Assembly: GCA_038363925.1 (NCBI GenBank)
Contig: JAQQWL010000010.1
Location: 620,001 to 684,000 of the forward strand
Length of the DNA: 64,000 nucleotides
Reading direction: 5' to 3'
Source: Apiospora phragmitis
Lineage: Eukaryota; Ascomycota; Sordariomycetes; Amphisphaeriales; Apiosporaceae
Below the pieces are notes generated by a model. The model did not search any database. It worked only from the letters and a program-made list of their open reading frames with translations, and had not been told where the DNA came from. Every line of letters begins with the position of its first letter. Position 1 is the first letter of the stretch. Positions 1 through 10,054 of this stretch are shown here, piece after piece. A program made the translations under genes and the position numbers.

Positions 1-509
1 CTGCCATCTTTTGGCGCATTCTAGTCTCACAGTCAGCCTCCGTGCCGTTCCACGTGCTATGCCGCTTTAGTTCTTACGGTCAGCTGAACGGGAAGCCACC
101 TCTTCCGACACTCTGGTCCACCTATTTTCACACGTCAGATGACCTTTTTTCTCCAACACTAGCTTCAGGTTTGACTTACTTGGATCCGTGGACCACCATC
201 GCCTTCCGTAAGCGTTGGTCCTCCTCTCGACTCCATGGCCCCTTATTGAGACCTCCGCAGACTTTGTTGACCCATCTTTTCCGACAGTCTTTGTTGCTTC
301 TACCCGGGACGCCTTCGGCAATGCGACTCCAGTCCGTAATCTCGTTCGGGTCGGCTATTCCCGTCGTACAACATGAGCAAAAGGGAACAGAAGCTTAGAG
401 GGTATGGATGGGCAGTAGTCAACTCACATAGCCTTGTGAACTCGTGGTACAACAGTGCATCTTCCTCCTCGCTCCACCGCTTCGGTGACTTACGGCCTGA
501 GGAAGCCAT
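1..509 (-). CDS. Myb-like (R2R3-type) DNA-binding protein, 5' part only
   Basis: Four exons on the minus strand, cut by the left window edge: 428-509, 180-354, 78-121 and 1-20. Introns are 73, 58 and 57 nt, each GT..AG, and the phases join cleanly. The spliced product has two Myb/SANT repeats. The first runs from about residue 10 (RWSEEEDALL) to DCRKRW; the second starts at GPWSREEDQRL and ends at DQCAKRW at the edge. The spaced tryptophans of each repeat (RW, DW, KRW; PW, KW, KRW) are present, as expected for helix-turn-helix Myb domains that bind DNA in the nucleus. The ATG at 507-509 gives a short lead-in (MASSGRKSPK) before the first repeat. The C-terminal part, which would distinguish Myb subfamilies, is outside the window, so no specific target or pathway can be named. 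Confidence 0.85.
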
Positions 510-1665
510 GATAAACTTGCTATGGGCATATCTCTGAGCCGATTAAACTGGATCTCTGTTTTGGCATGGGCTGGGATAAGAGCAAGCCTTAAGTATTATC
601 TCTGCCTAGAGTTGAGACAGTCCAGATCATCATGCTCCCCATACGTAGCATCCTGGCTGTGCCATGGAAGCACATTTCGCATCCTCTGATAGGCCTTATG
701 GGACGGTTTGCGTAAGAAGATTTTTCGCGAGAGTAGCCCCCAAAACTATCAATAAGGCTGACATTGCAGTAGGTTAGGAACAAACATAAGGGATGACAGG
801 GGTCGTCATTTGTTATCAGGAATAAAATAAGCTCGAATATCTTGTTCTGGAATCTTGATGACAGCTTCTAGGTAACATGAACTACAGCTTGCCAGCCTTA
901 ATCTGACCCAAATACATTGTTTTATGATATGCTCGTCAGCTCGCGCCTGCATGTCGGATTCCTGAAGGGAAAGGCGCCCCTGAAATGAACCGTTTGTGCC
1001 ATTTTACGACAACTAGGTATCCGGATAAGCTGAGAAATCCATAAGGCAAGAGTTCCTTCCTTCCCCTGTTGGCCGGCATCAGCAAGCGGCAGTGAAATGC
1101 AAGGGATTTTTGGGACAGGCTACCCATTAACACTAGGGTGGTGGGAATGGCCGCTGTACCCGCCGGTTTGGTACTTGCCAAAGCATCCGGTCATAGCAAA
1201 TGACCCCCCGCATTCTCAGAAGGCGATTGTCTGGAGGGCGGTGCATACTCCGGTCCCAGCTGACATGGTGGGGTGGGTGTGCTGATGTCGGGCTTCAGGG
1301 GGGGGAGGGGGCGATGTGTCTAGCTATATATAAAGTTGTTTACTGTAACTCAGCTTAGTTAAGTTTAGGTAACCCTTTTTTCTTGCACCCGCCAATCGCA
1401 AGCAGAGCTGTTTGCAGTTTGTGTTACGACCATAGCAACCTCTCCGAAAACGTTTACACCGCCCTACTGTCGAACGCAGCATATGCAAGTCCAATGCAAA
1501 GCAAAATCCTTTGAGGTAAATCGGTCCCGAAGCTCCGGAAGGATTTATTTTAATGCAGCTATCAGATCATGGTGGATTGCGGCCCCCTAGCGCTTCTTCC
1601 CGTCCGTCGCGAGAGCCGTATAACGTGGCAATGCTAGCTCCCAGCTCCATCGGCTTTTCGACCGC
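510..1665. other. Intergenic, no gene recognised
   Basis: Only short overlapping ORFs without recognisable domains are present. There is a G-rich run near 1298-1312 and a TATATA stretch near 1325. Nothing else is supported. Confidence 0.5.
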
Positions 1666-2320
1666 CTATAGCTCATACACCCCTGGCTTGCCAGCAGCTC
1701 CTGGCGGCGCCAAGTCCGCTTCTAGCTGCATAATCCCTGTATCCTCCAGCTGTGGCTTACTATAAGACAGTCTTACTCCCTCATACGGCCTTTTGTTTCT
1801 CTTCGCTGGGGATGCATTTTCCCTGCCTTCGTTTTCTTTCTTCTGCCGCCTCCCGCATCGATGGCGTGCCATAAGCCATCCGACGTGTAAGCTAATGGCA
1901 ATACACGCGATGACACCTACTATAATTGCTAAGATATACTGAAAGCTTGGGCTTCCGAGGTCCGGCGCTTGGGATTGTATAGGCGGTGTCGCTGAGGTCA
2001 GTAAAGATGACGTCTTACGTGGACGAGTATAAAAGCGATGCATATGATGAAGACCAAGGTGGTGTTATGATAGCATTTGATGAAGATGATGTGTCGATTG
2101 ATTTCTGATCACTCCTGCTTGAGTAGATCTGGTCAGAGCATGTTGATGACCAGGGTTGTCCCTTAGACTCAGGGCTGGCTGTTGTAAAAGGAGTGCTCAG
2201 CGCGGTTGTCCGTTCAGTTCCATTGGCTGCATTGATTCTGATTGGCTGCCGCTGCAAATGATCGTATGGGGGATTTCTATTTTCAGCAGAGCCACGAGGA
2301 GGCTCTGACTCAGGTGGCAT
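1666..2320 (-). CDS. Ser/Thr-rich single-pass membrane protein (one-base frameshift at 2031-2034)
   Basis: Two overlapping minus-strand frames look like one protein. The upstream frame (from ATG 2320) is Ser/Thr/Pro-rich. The downstream frame carries a Ser/Thr-rich stalk, a clear membrane segment (YILAIIVGVIACIAISLHVG), a basic stop-transfer stretch (RHRCGRRQKK) and a short cytoplasmic tail ending PGVYEL. Removing one base from the run of four A at 2031-2034 (plus strand) joins the frames into about 217 residues. This layout (Ser/Thr-rich exterior, one membrane span, basic tail) resembles fungal Mid2/WSC-like surface proteins, but I see no named ectodomain. No signal peptide is visible at the proposed start, so the true N-terminus may lie further upstream (2321-2640), where another frame change may occur near a run of A. 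Function unknown. Confidence 0.55.
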
Positions 2321-3164
2321 ATCTTCGCCGCATAAGTTTTATTGTAGTTGTTCCGAGGGTACCCTGGAAGCCAACAGTCGGTAGGAGCCTAGGAGGATTG
2401 CCGCTTGAACCCCAATGTGTTAGGGACAAGTCTTTGAGCCAACAAGGCTTCTAAACCCGCAGTTTGGGGGATCCCCAAGTAGAACTGAAAGGCAACAGAT
2501 ATACGAGTGGAATGAAACCATTTCGTGAGGATCACCAAGGCGCCAACTATCTTAAATCTATTAATTCCGTTCCGGGGGCCGCTTGACATTCTCCACAAAA
2601 AGGGGGCGGAGGCCTGCCCCCAGGACGGGAGCATCCGACACGTGGACGGAGGATGTGCAAAAGCGAGGTAACAAGGGCGTATTACTAGTCCGCTTAATAT
2701 GCAACGGTTTCATGTCAGCACCTGGATCAACCAGTCATTGTCCAGTGCTACGTGGAAGCCGCCTCCACGACAAGTGAAAGGTAAAATGTGACCAGCCTGA
2801 AAAGCGACAACACATGGCAATTCCACCGAATTTCAGGAAGTTGTTGTCTGGCACTTTAATTCGAAGGTAGACTCTGATAGGACCATATCATGGTACGTAC
2901 TGGTCAGTCTACGCGCCGTATGGGCTTTTGGCGTTGTCCTATTGAAACCAGTCACGACACCCCCTTTTATTGCATTCGCTTGCCTATAAAGCCGCCTTTG
3001 TCTCGAACCACCCATAGCCAGTAAACAACTGCTTTGTTTCTGTTGGGATCAAAGTGGAATTCTATGGAGCTACAGGTTTTATAAGATGTGCCATGTTTTA
3101 AAAGGCCATACGGTAAAACGTGTGTTTGCAGACCAGAACTCCCGAGAAAGGATAACGGTTCAAG
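2321..3164. other. Unassigned stretch upstream of two divergent genes
   Basis: May contain the missing 5' part of the membrane protein on the minus strand and the promoter of the plus-strand gene at 3165. No domain is recognisable in any frame. Confidence 0.4.
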
Positions 3165-4017
3165 ATGGGAAACGGAAACCAAAAGCAAGATGAGGACCGT
3201 CCAGTGGAGATTATGGCTCATATCCAGACTGGTGCTTCGGCTGAAGACGATTTCAGATACAGGAACTTGGCCCAGGCCTACCTAGGCTTCGAGCCGAGCC
3301 GGGACATTGTAGATACAGCACCTCCCAATTCCGGCGAGGCGCAAAGTCTGCACAGTAGTCCGGCAGGGTCCCTCGTAGCCAAAACTCCCGTGTATGCTCA
3401 CACCGGATATATCGGGCCTACACACGTTGGCAGCATGTCAACGCCGCCCGCGGCCCAGGGCAGTGCGCCAACACAGGCGAGTGTGCCGAGCGCGGGGTCC
3501 AGGGGTCTATTTACGTCTCAGCCGGTGTTTTCCGCCGTCGAGGTCGCTCACACCCCTGTTCCCTTTTCATTGTCCCAAGGCGATACGCCTACCCACCAAA
3601 GCCTCGACTTCTCCAGCCCTACAGGACCGTCAGGGACCACCATGACTCCGGCGCCTGGGGGTTGTGGCAACAAAGGCTCGACTGACGTTTCGCATATCTC
3701 TGAGACGCCACGTGCCTCTACAGTCATACCTGAGACGCCACAAGGACAGTCTAGCCAGTTTCAACCTTCGTCGCTTACAGCCAACTTTTCCATGGGTAGC
3801 AGCGTCATTGGAAATCCGAACTCCCCCCGACCTGTGGATCTAACGATGGGCTACTACACCCCCTACGTCGGGCCAGGGCAGCTATGAATTACCCCCACCG
3901 AGCGGGCAGAGGCCACTTGGTGACAATAAGGTGAGTGAGACCCCGCAGAGTCGTTATAATCCTCAACACAGCTTTCCACCGTTTCAGCCTTCCCCTTTAC
4001 GGTTTAATAAACATTGA
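3165..4017 (+). CDS. Ser/Thr/Pro-rich disordered protein, 3' end lost in a hAT remnant
   Basis: The ATG at 3165 opens a 240-residue frame rich in Ser, Thr, Pro and Gly with no Cys pairs or membrane segment. Short recurring motifs include SETPRA, PETPQG and, after the frame change, SETPQS. The frame stops at 3887. Removing one G at 3870-3872 continues the same composition (YELPPPSGQ... SFPPFQPSP) to a stop at 4015-4017, which already lies inside sequence coding for the hAT fragment on the other strand. I read this as one gene whose 3' end was replaced by transposon-derived sequence near 4004, with an additional one-base length error. It is likely an intrinsically disordered protein. I do not recognise a family, and the gene may be non-functional. 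Confidence 0.45.
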
Positions 4018-4440
4018 CGCCGATGAAGGATGTATTGTGCCGTGAAGTCCAGCCATCGAAAGTGATGTGAACCATGCCCCTTGCTATGGCTAGGAGCTCG
4101 CGAACACTCTCTTTACCCTTTACAAACTCTGTACGAAGGAGTCGAAAGAAATTCTTGCTATTAGGGATCGAGGCAATCGGGTTCAGACTTCGTAGAACAC
4201 GTAAAAACGCCGGTGAATCGACAGTATGAAAAGGGAGATTCTCACGCACTAACCAGTCCAACACTAGTAAGGAGGTAGTGCGGTAAAAGAAGAAATTATC
4301 AACACGACCTATTAGCGCTTGCTGGACAGGATCGTGGCGATTGATCTGGACGTAAGCGGCGATGCCTTGTTCTACGTGCCGCTTCAGTTGTGTCTTGGTT
4401 CCTTCCAGTGCCCACGCATAGCGCCGACCATGTTTGGATC
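4004..4440 (-). mobile_element. hAT-type transposase remnant
   Basis: The minus-strand frame reads like the segment of a fungal hAT transposase from the end of the BED-type zinc finger (GTKTQLKRHV) through the conserved LDWLVRENLPFHTVDSPAF region to the start of the catalytic core (HITFDGWTSRHNTSFIGVN), where it stops at 4004-4006. Only about 130-145 of the several hundred residues of a complete transposase are present. No terminal repeats or 8-bp target duplication were found. The 5' boundary is uncertain because 4384-4440 also encodes the C-terminus of the neighbouring methyltransferase in another frame. It lies between two convergent genes and probably removed the 3' end of the plus-strand one. 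Confidence 0.75.
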
Positions 4441-5102
4441 TTTCGGGATCCTTTCTTGGACCTCCACAAGGTGAAAGCCCAATTTGGCCCCTTCGCTCGT
4501 CACAGCCTTGTTGGTGTGAATATGGCTGTCGCTCCAGAGCTTCTCGCCGCTCTCCGGGCCAGGTCCTCGTGGGTGCTCGTCACAAGAACACACCCGCCTG
4601 GAGCGATGTATTCACAGCACATCTTGAAGAAGGCCGGGAGCGGTAGGTGCTCTACCACCAGGTTGCTGATGAGCCCGTGCGCCTGGCGCGCGGTGGCCGG
4701 CGGCGGCCCGCCCTGGCCGCCCTCCAGCGGGTTGTATTTGTGAAAGGATAGACCACGGGGCCGCTGGTTTTCCGGCAACGCAGCTCGAGCCTCATTGCAG
4801 CGTCGTTTGGCGACTTCAAGTAACGCCGGGGTGGCATCGAGTCCGACGATGTCGGCGCCGGGAAGAGTACTAACCAGCTTGAGTGTGTTGCGCCCAGTGC
4901 CACAGCCAAAGTCGATGACCTTTAAAGCGAGCGCAGAGGGTTTGTCGCTAAGTGGTAGCAAAGAGAGGAATTTGGGGAACAGCGTCTCCATCTCTGTGTC
5001 ATCCAGGCCTTGCATATTATTGACACGGCCTTGGTCGTAGCCGGCGCCCCATCGAGAGTAGAGCTCATGTACAGGGAGAGACCGGATCTCCTTGGCAGCC
5101 AT
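4384..5102 (-). CDS. Class I SAM-dependent methyltransferase (one-base frameshift at 4556-4558)
   Basis: Starts at ATG 5102. Motif I is VIDFGCGTGRNTLKL (FGCGTG at residues 65-70), followed by the acidic strand-2 motif IVGLDATPALLEVAKRR and the post-I region LISNLVVEHLPL, then VLVTSTHEDLA. The frame is then lost, and a second frame continues GPESGEKLWSDSHIHT to KEPRHN and a stop at 4384. Adding one C to the CCC run (plus strand GGG at 4556-4558) joins them into 239 residues. The fold is that of small-molecule methyltransferases such as those in secondary metabolism; the substrate cannot be deduced. It is divergent from the MFS transporter 413 bp away, suggesting joint control. The C-terminus abuts or overlaps the hAT remnant and may be altered. 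Confidence 0.75.
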
Positions 5103-5515
5103 TTCTGGTGTTAGGGGGAGAAAAAAAGCACGTTTCGATGGAAATGAAATGTCCGCTTGGGGTCAGACAGTGATGTAAGCGACACGTTGGCTTCCATGGT
5201 TATTTAAGCAGTTGCGAGGCGTTCTTGAGGAGAACCCTGAAAGGAGCGTTAGGTCCGGGGTGAGGTGGGATTGGGATCCCGACCACTGTCTCGGAGCCTG
5301 CTCTTGTCTGCCGTCTAACCGGCGATCACGTCATTCCGGCATAGCACTGACAGGCCCACCATATCTCCCGCCCCTAAAATGCGACAGCCCTGCATACGGA
5401 CGGCCGGCTTTTTTTGTTCATCTCTTTACTTCCATTTTTACTGCGCCCCAAACACATGCAAGTGTTACGACAGCGCATCGCAATCCGCCCCTCTCAACAC
5501 CTACCCAGTGCACAA
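5103..5515. promoter_or_regulatory. Divergent intergenic region between methyltransferase and MFS transporter
   Basis: A 413-bp region separates two divergent start codons. A TTAAATAA-like motif on the minus strand near 5198-5210 lies about 100 bp upstream of the methyltransferase ATG and could be its TATA element. A shared bidirectional promoter is inferred from the layout, not shown. Confidence 0.35.
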
Positions 5516-7380
5516 ATGGCAGCAACTGAGTCTCGCTTGCCTACCCGACGCCAAGTCCCTTACCTTCCCCTCCTTTTCGACAATGGCTGGGTAGACAAGG
5601 AGATCATCCGCCATCCGTACCCAGGCTCCGGTACCGAGGACGATCCTTTCATCATTGGCTGGACGCCGAACGACCCCAGGGACCCAATGCAGTTCAGTCC
5701 AGCGATCCGATGGGCGTGGACAGGCCTGGTATCCTTGGCCACCTTTGCCGTCGCTCTCGCCACGAGCGAGCTAGTCTTCGAGCTGGGATTGTCTGCTTTT
5801 ATTCTCGGGTAAGATCTGATGCGTTCCCACAAGTGTCTACTAGTTCGAGTGGATAAGATTTACCTCAGTGCTAACGCGGGGTTGTGTCGCTTTCACTCCA
5901 GGTTTGCAATCGGGCCTGTCATTTGGGGACCGTTGAGCGAGCTACATGGCCGCCGCAACGTGTTCCTGAGCACGGTCAGTGGTTCTCCCCTAGCCTGCAA
6001 TCCTCTCACATGTTGAACAAAACATTGCAGTACCTCGCGTTTACCCTGTTGATTATGGGATGCGCCCTAGCGCCCACCATCCAGGGTTTGGTGGTGATGC
6101 AGTTTCTCGCGGGCGCGTTCGGCTCGTCGCCCCTGACCATTGCGGGGGATATCCTTGCCAACATCTGGCCCAATGAGCAAAGAGGGTTAGCCATGATTTT
6201 CTTCTCCTCGGCGCCACTGTTCGGGCCCTCCCTTGGCCCAGTAATTGGGGGCTTCATCGGGACAGACGGGGGATGGAGATGGGTGCTCGGGTTCCTGTAA
6301 GTCAATACCCCCTTTTGGAGATTGCCGCAGCTGATTATTATGGGTGTTACGTCAGTGCGATATTAGGCGGCGTTTGCTGCGTGGCTATGACGTCCCTCAT
6401 CCCAGAAACGTTTGCTCCCGCATTGCTTAACCACCGCGCCGAGCGATTGTCGCGCACCGAGAACCGTGCGTATGTTTCCAAGCTTGTCAAGAACCGGCCG
6501 AAGAAGACACTCCGAGCAGCAATCCAGGAGGCTTTTGTCCGCCCCTGGGCTTTGCTCATCTACATGGCAATTCTGTAAGGCACGGTAGGTCCGTTTTGCG
6601 CTGCGTCTTCGTCTGTCGGGGGAGGACTTGCTCATGACTGAATGTGTAGCTCTATCTGTTCTTTGCCGCGTTTCCCATAGTCTACCAGGAATACCGTGGC
6701 TGGGGCCAAGATATGGGCGGCCTAGCCTTCCTTGGCCTTGCCGCCGGCATCGCCTTCGGCATCCTCGTTGCCATCTACGCGACAATCCGCTCTACCAAGT
6801 CCAGCAAACTTGACGAGGAAGAAGCTTGGAGCCCGGAAATCCGCCTTCCTATGTCCTTGGGAGGCTGTGTCGCTATTCCGGTTGGGCTGTTCTGGTTTGC
6901 TTGGACGAATGATACTTCGTTCCACTGGCTTGTCTCAGTCGTCGCGCAGGTGCCCTTCGGGTTCGGGTTCGTCCTCGTCTACATCTCGATACAGAACTAT
7001 CTAGTTGACGCCTACACCATCTATTCCGCTAGTGTACTTGCTGCGAACGCCATGCTGAGATCGATATTCGGTGCGGCATTCCCACTGTTTACCAGTGTAA
7101 GCGTCCCATATTCCATCATTATGACCTGCCCGCGGTATGGGGTTACCCTTTCGCCACGGAGGGGATCCGCTAACACAAACCTACTGGTCGCGTCTAACAC
7201 CACCTATAGTACATGTATCGTGGGCTCGGAATTCACTGGGCAAGCTGTGTGCAGGGATTTTTGGCTTTAGCCTGCGTACCATTTCCATTCCTCTTCTATC
7301 GGTATGGTGAGCATATACGACAGAAATGCCGCTTTGCAGCTGAAGCAGCTCGACGTACACATGAGCTAAGACAGCGATGA
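5516..7380 (+). CDS. MFS transporter, DHA1-type (multidrug/polyamine-like)
   Basis: Exons 5516-5808, 5902-5974, 6031-6296, 6356-6574, 6650-7096 and 7210-7380. All splice sites are GT..AG, but joining exon 4 to exon 5 needs one more base; an extra G after the acceptor at 6649 would restore the frame (I..LLYLFF) and give 489 residues. MFS hallmarks: [10 protein letters not shown] after TM2, the TM4-5 region with [17 protein letters not shown] and [26 protein letters not shown], the [11 protein letters not shown] segment before the central loop, and a [11 protein letters not shown] ending typical of fungal DHA1 drug/polyamine transporters. Around TM1 the sequence runs directly from TFAVALA to TSELVFELG and appears about 20 residues shorter than relatives, so the first membrane segment may be damaged. 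Probably a plasma-membrane proton antiporter; substrate unknown. Divergent from the methyltransferase. Confidence 0.82.
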
Positions 7381-8178
7381 CCTTGCAGAGATTGCTTGGT
7401 TGGTGTACAGGTGTGGGTCAGAGATGAGAATGGCGCTGTGCTCATGACGATCGTCTGCTGGGTCTTGGGCAACCGTTACTTTGGGGCTATGGGTATTCCG
7501 TCGCGTGCGCTTATGGCGTCAGGCTTGAAGAAATATCCTGAGCCGTCACTGGCAATCTTTGCCAGCATGTTCTTGCCCGTCTCATGATTACATCTGTCTT
7601 CCTTCAACTCGTGGCGTCTGTAGCCAATACCATTGCGGCATATCTGCTCCAGCATTTTATTCAAAGTGCCTTGGTAATATTTTCGGCCCTGACCTGGCTC
7701 TGGCGGCATGCGCTCAAAGCAGATGTTTTCCAACTATCTACACACTAACAAGATATGAATGTAGCTGCATATAATTGAAATGTATATATACATTTAAGTT
7801 CTGATGTAAATCGTGGATCGTTACCGCCACAGTTGTTGATTGCCTGGAATTTGTCCACATCCCCCAGAGATGGTAGAAAGATCCCATCTCGTACACTATG
7901 TATTATCTGGGTAATCCGTTGATCATAGTTTGGAGCATATTAGATGCACAAGGCGGGTTAAGAAAGAGAAGTGTCTCGTTGGGTCAAGGGCCTTTTCTTG
8001 TGATGTATTGTCGCAGCAGTGGCGATGCATTCGTGAGTAGCTATCGTTCGCCACCTCACATGATGGGACTGGCCCGTCATCCAGCCATCGACCCAGTGAC
8101 GGCGTCCAGGTCCGGGCCGGTCTGCGAGGCAATGTCGTCCCAGTCGAAGACAAACTTCTGCGTGAGGCCGAACGTGAA
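7381..8178. other. Intergenic, no gene recognised
   Basis: 3' flank of the MFS gene and upstream region of the gene at 8179. Only short ORFs without domains. Confidence 0.5.
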
Positions 8179-8907
8179 ATGCCCTTACATTTCCCATCCT
8201 CTCCTCCAAGCATTTCTGACCCGATGGATCTCTCATCTTCTCCTGGGTACGACAGCCAACTTCCGCAGTCAGGCCAGCGTAACGAGTCGTCCCCCATCAT
8301 CTTCCCCAATACGTCAAGCCAGGCCAGCGGGGCCAGTCAAAATGCTAATCTACCGTCCTCCTCCTCGAGCCTGTTCGTTCCCCAAACAAGCCTCTTTAAC
8401 GCGTCCCAGTTCCCTCCCCCTTCATCCCAGTCCCAGCCCATGTACAACCCGAACCTCGAAATCTACGGCCTCGCCCCCTCGACCCAATCCGGCACGCCAC
8501 CCCCAAACGCACTCGCGCCGAACCTCCTCATCACGCCCGCCCTCCACAGCCTGCAAGCGCGTCTGAACAACGGCAACCGTTCCTTCCGGCCCGCCACGCA
8601 GAGTCGGGACTTGCGGCCCGACGAACGCGGGTACTGGGTTGTAGACACCTCGGCCTGGACGCCGCAGCGGTGGCTCGGCACCTGGGCGCATCTGACCGAG
8701 TTCGTCGGCGACGGCTGTGCGGGCTGGAGCGTCAGCGTCCGCCGCGACGAGGACGGAGCCCTGTTGCGGATCTACTGCTTCGGGACCATGGTCGAGCACG
8801 TCTGGTGGCTGCTGTTCCAGGCATCGGAGGGGGTTGTCGTGGCGACCGGCGGACGGTGGTTTGATGCCGGCGGGGATATGGTTTTGGCGGTGTGTGCCAG
8901 GCTTTGA
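8179..8907 (+). CDS. Conserved fungal protein of unknown function
   Basis: A single uninterrupted frame of 242 residues. The N-terminal half (to about residue 125) is Ser/Pro/Gln-rich and low in complexity. The C-terminal half looks folded: DERGYWVVDTSAWTPQRWLG, then an EFVGDGCAGWSVSVRRDE segment, IYCFGTMVEHVWWLLF and GGRWFDAGGDMVLAVC. The aromatic-rich GYW..D..W pattern, the GWSV strand and the final WFDAGG element resemble fungal-specific hypothetical proteins I have seen, but I know no assigned function. ATG 8224 (MDLSSSPGYD) is an alternative start. There is no signal peptide or membrane segment, and it has no intron or frameshift. Confidence 0.65.
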   Translation: MPLHFPSSPPSISDPMDLSSSPGYDSQLPQSGQRNESSPIIFPNTSSQASGASQNANLPSSSSSLFVPQTSLFNASQFPPPSSQSQPMYNPNLEIYGLAPSTQSGTPPPNALAPNLLITPALHSLQARLNNGNRSFRPATQSRDLRPDERGYWVVDTSAWTPQRWLGTWAHLTEFVGDGCAGWSVSVRRDEDGALLRIYCFGTMVEHVWWLLFQASEGVVVATGGRWFDAGGDMVLAVCARL

Positions 8908-9363
8908 TGATCCACTGATTACTGTAAGGGAGTAAGTACAAGTGAGTATAGTAGGCATATATCGTATTATCTGTCAAGAGAGGTAGGTTAAATTACACAG
9001 GTATATATAGGGGAAATATTAAGACTAGTTCATAAATACTACTATGTGGTGCTTTAGTCATGCATTAAAACTAATATGAATATATATATCTGCTTATGGG
9101 CAAATGAGTGATGTCCATCCGAACAACTTTGGTTTTTTGAGACCCCAATGTCCGCGACTAGTAATTATACAAAACTCCAGTGACACTTTCCAGGATGTGT
9201 TTTATGGGGGTTGGTGTCCTCATTTCCCCTTTTCAAGTAAGAAATACACTGAAAACGGAATATGTTTTGTAAGGTTCCACCCCTTTTGTGAAATCGGATG
9301 TCGGTTGGCCTGTTTCGAAACCGAATACTACAAAGAAATTTAACTCCAACCCCCGAGGAGCCC
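8908..9363. other. Intergenic between converging genes
   Basis: AT-rich spacer between the 3' ends of the plus-strand gene and the minus-strand cysteine-rich gene. Nothing recognised. Confidence 0.5.
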
Positions 9364-10054
9364 CTATTGTTTGAACAGCTGCCAGGGCGACGACTTGAGG
9401 TCGCAGATGTCGCCCTTGTCCGGCCAGTAGCAGTACTTGCCGCAGCAGTTCTGGACGCAGAAGCCGCCGGGGCAGCCCCAGTTCTGGCTGCAGCGCTGGC
9501 CCGACCGCTGCTGCTGCCAGCAGGGCGGCGTGGCGCTCCGGGGCGCGCAGCGGCCGACGCCGTCGGCGCACATGCGGCACTCGCCCTTCTGGCAGTTGGA
9601 CCGGGGGTTGCCCCAGCCGCCGCCGCAGGAGGGCATCCGCTGGCCCCGGCCGGAACAGACCTGGGGACCCTGGCAGGTGCCGTAGCCTCGGCACCGGCCC
9701 TTGTTGCAGATTTGGCCCCATGGGCACTGTGCAGGGAGGAAGGGGTTAGTTAAGAAGTAGACAAGAAGTGGGTTTCCAGTTAATATCTACTTAGGTAAAG
9801 TAGCTAAGATAGAGACTGAGAGATGAAAGAGCGGAGGGGTTGGGTTGACTTACGGAGTTGCCACACCTGCCGCAGTTGTTCTGGTCAGTGTTGCAGTCCT
9901 TGCATCCTCCGCCTCGGCCGCACCAAGTCTGGCCGCCACGACAGGAAGCGGCATCTGTCGCCTGGGCTGCGGCTGCTGTTGCCTCGGCCTCCTCCGCCGC
10001 TCCAACAGCGCCGATTGCGAGAGCAACCAAGAGTAGTGATAGGTTCCACTTCAT
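9364..10054 (-). CDS. Small secreted cysteine-rich protein
   Basis: Exons 9854-10054 and 9364-9726 with one 127-nt intron; phases join exactly, giving 187 residues. ATG 10054 starts a clear signal peptide (MKWNLSLLLVALAIGAVGA), followed by a short Ala/Glu/Thr-rich stretch and then a cysteine-rich body. The mature part has 24 cysteines (6 in exon 1, 18 in exon 2), spaced mostly 3-12 residues apart, many next to Gly, Asn and Trp, for example CGRGGGCKDC and CCGKYCYWPDKGDIC. High Cys/Gly/Gln/Trp content without catalytic motifs suggests a disulfide-stabilised extracellular protein, possibly wall- or chitin-binding or effector-like. The spacing does not match a hevein or CFEM domain that I can defend. 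The cysteine count is even. Confidence 0.75.

Noticed and set aside
7898..8566. 222-codon ORF overlapping the gene at 8179
   Set aside because: The 8179 frame has the folded aromatic-rich domain; this frame is a Ser/Pro/Arg-rich shadow.
9298..9753. 151-codon plus-strand ORF
   Set aside because: Antisense of the cysteine-rich gene; an Ala/Leu/Val-rich shadow.
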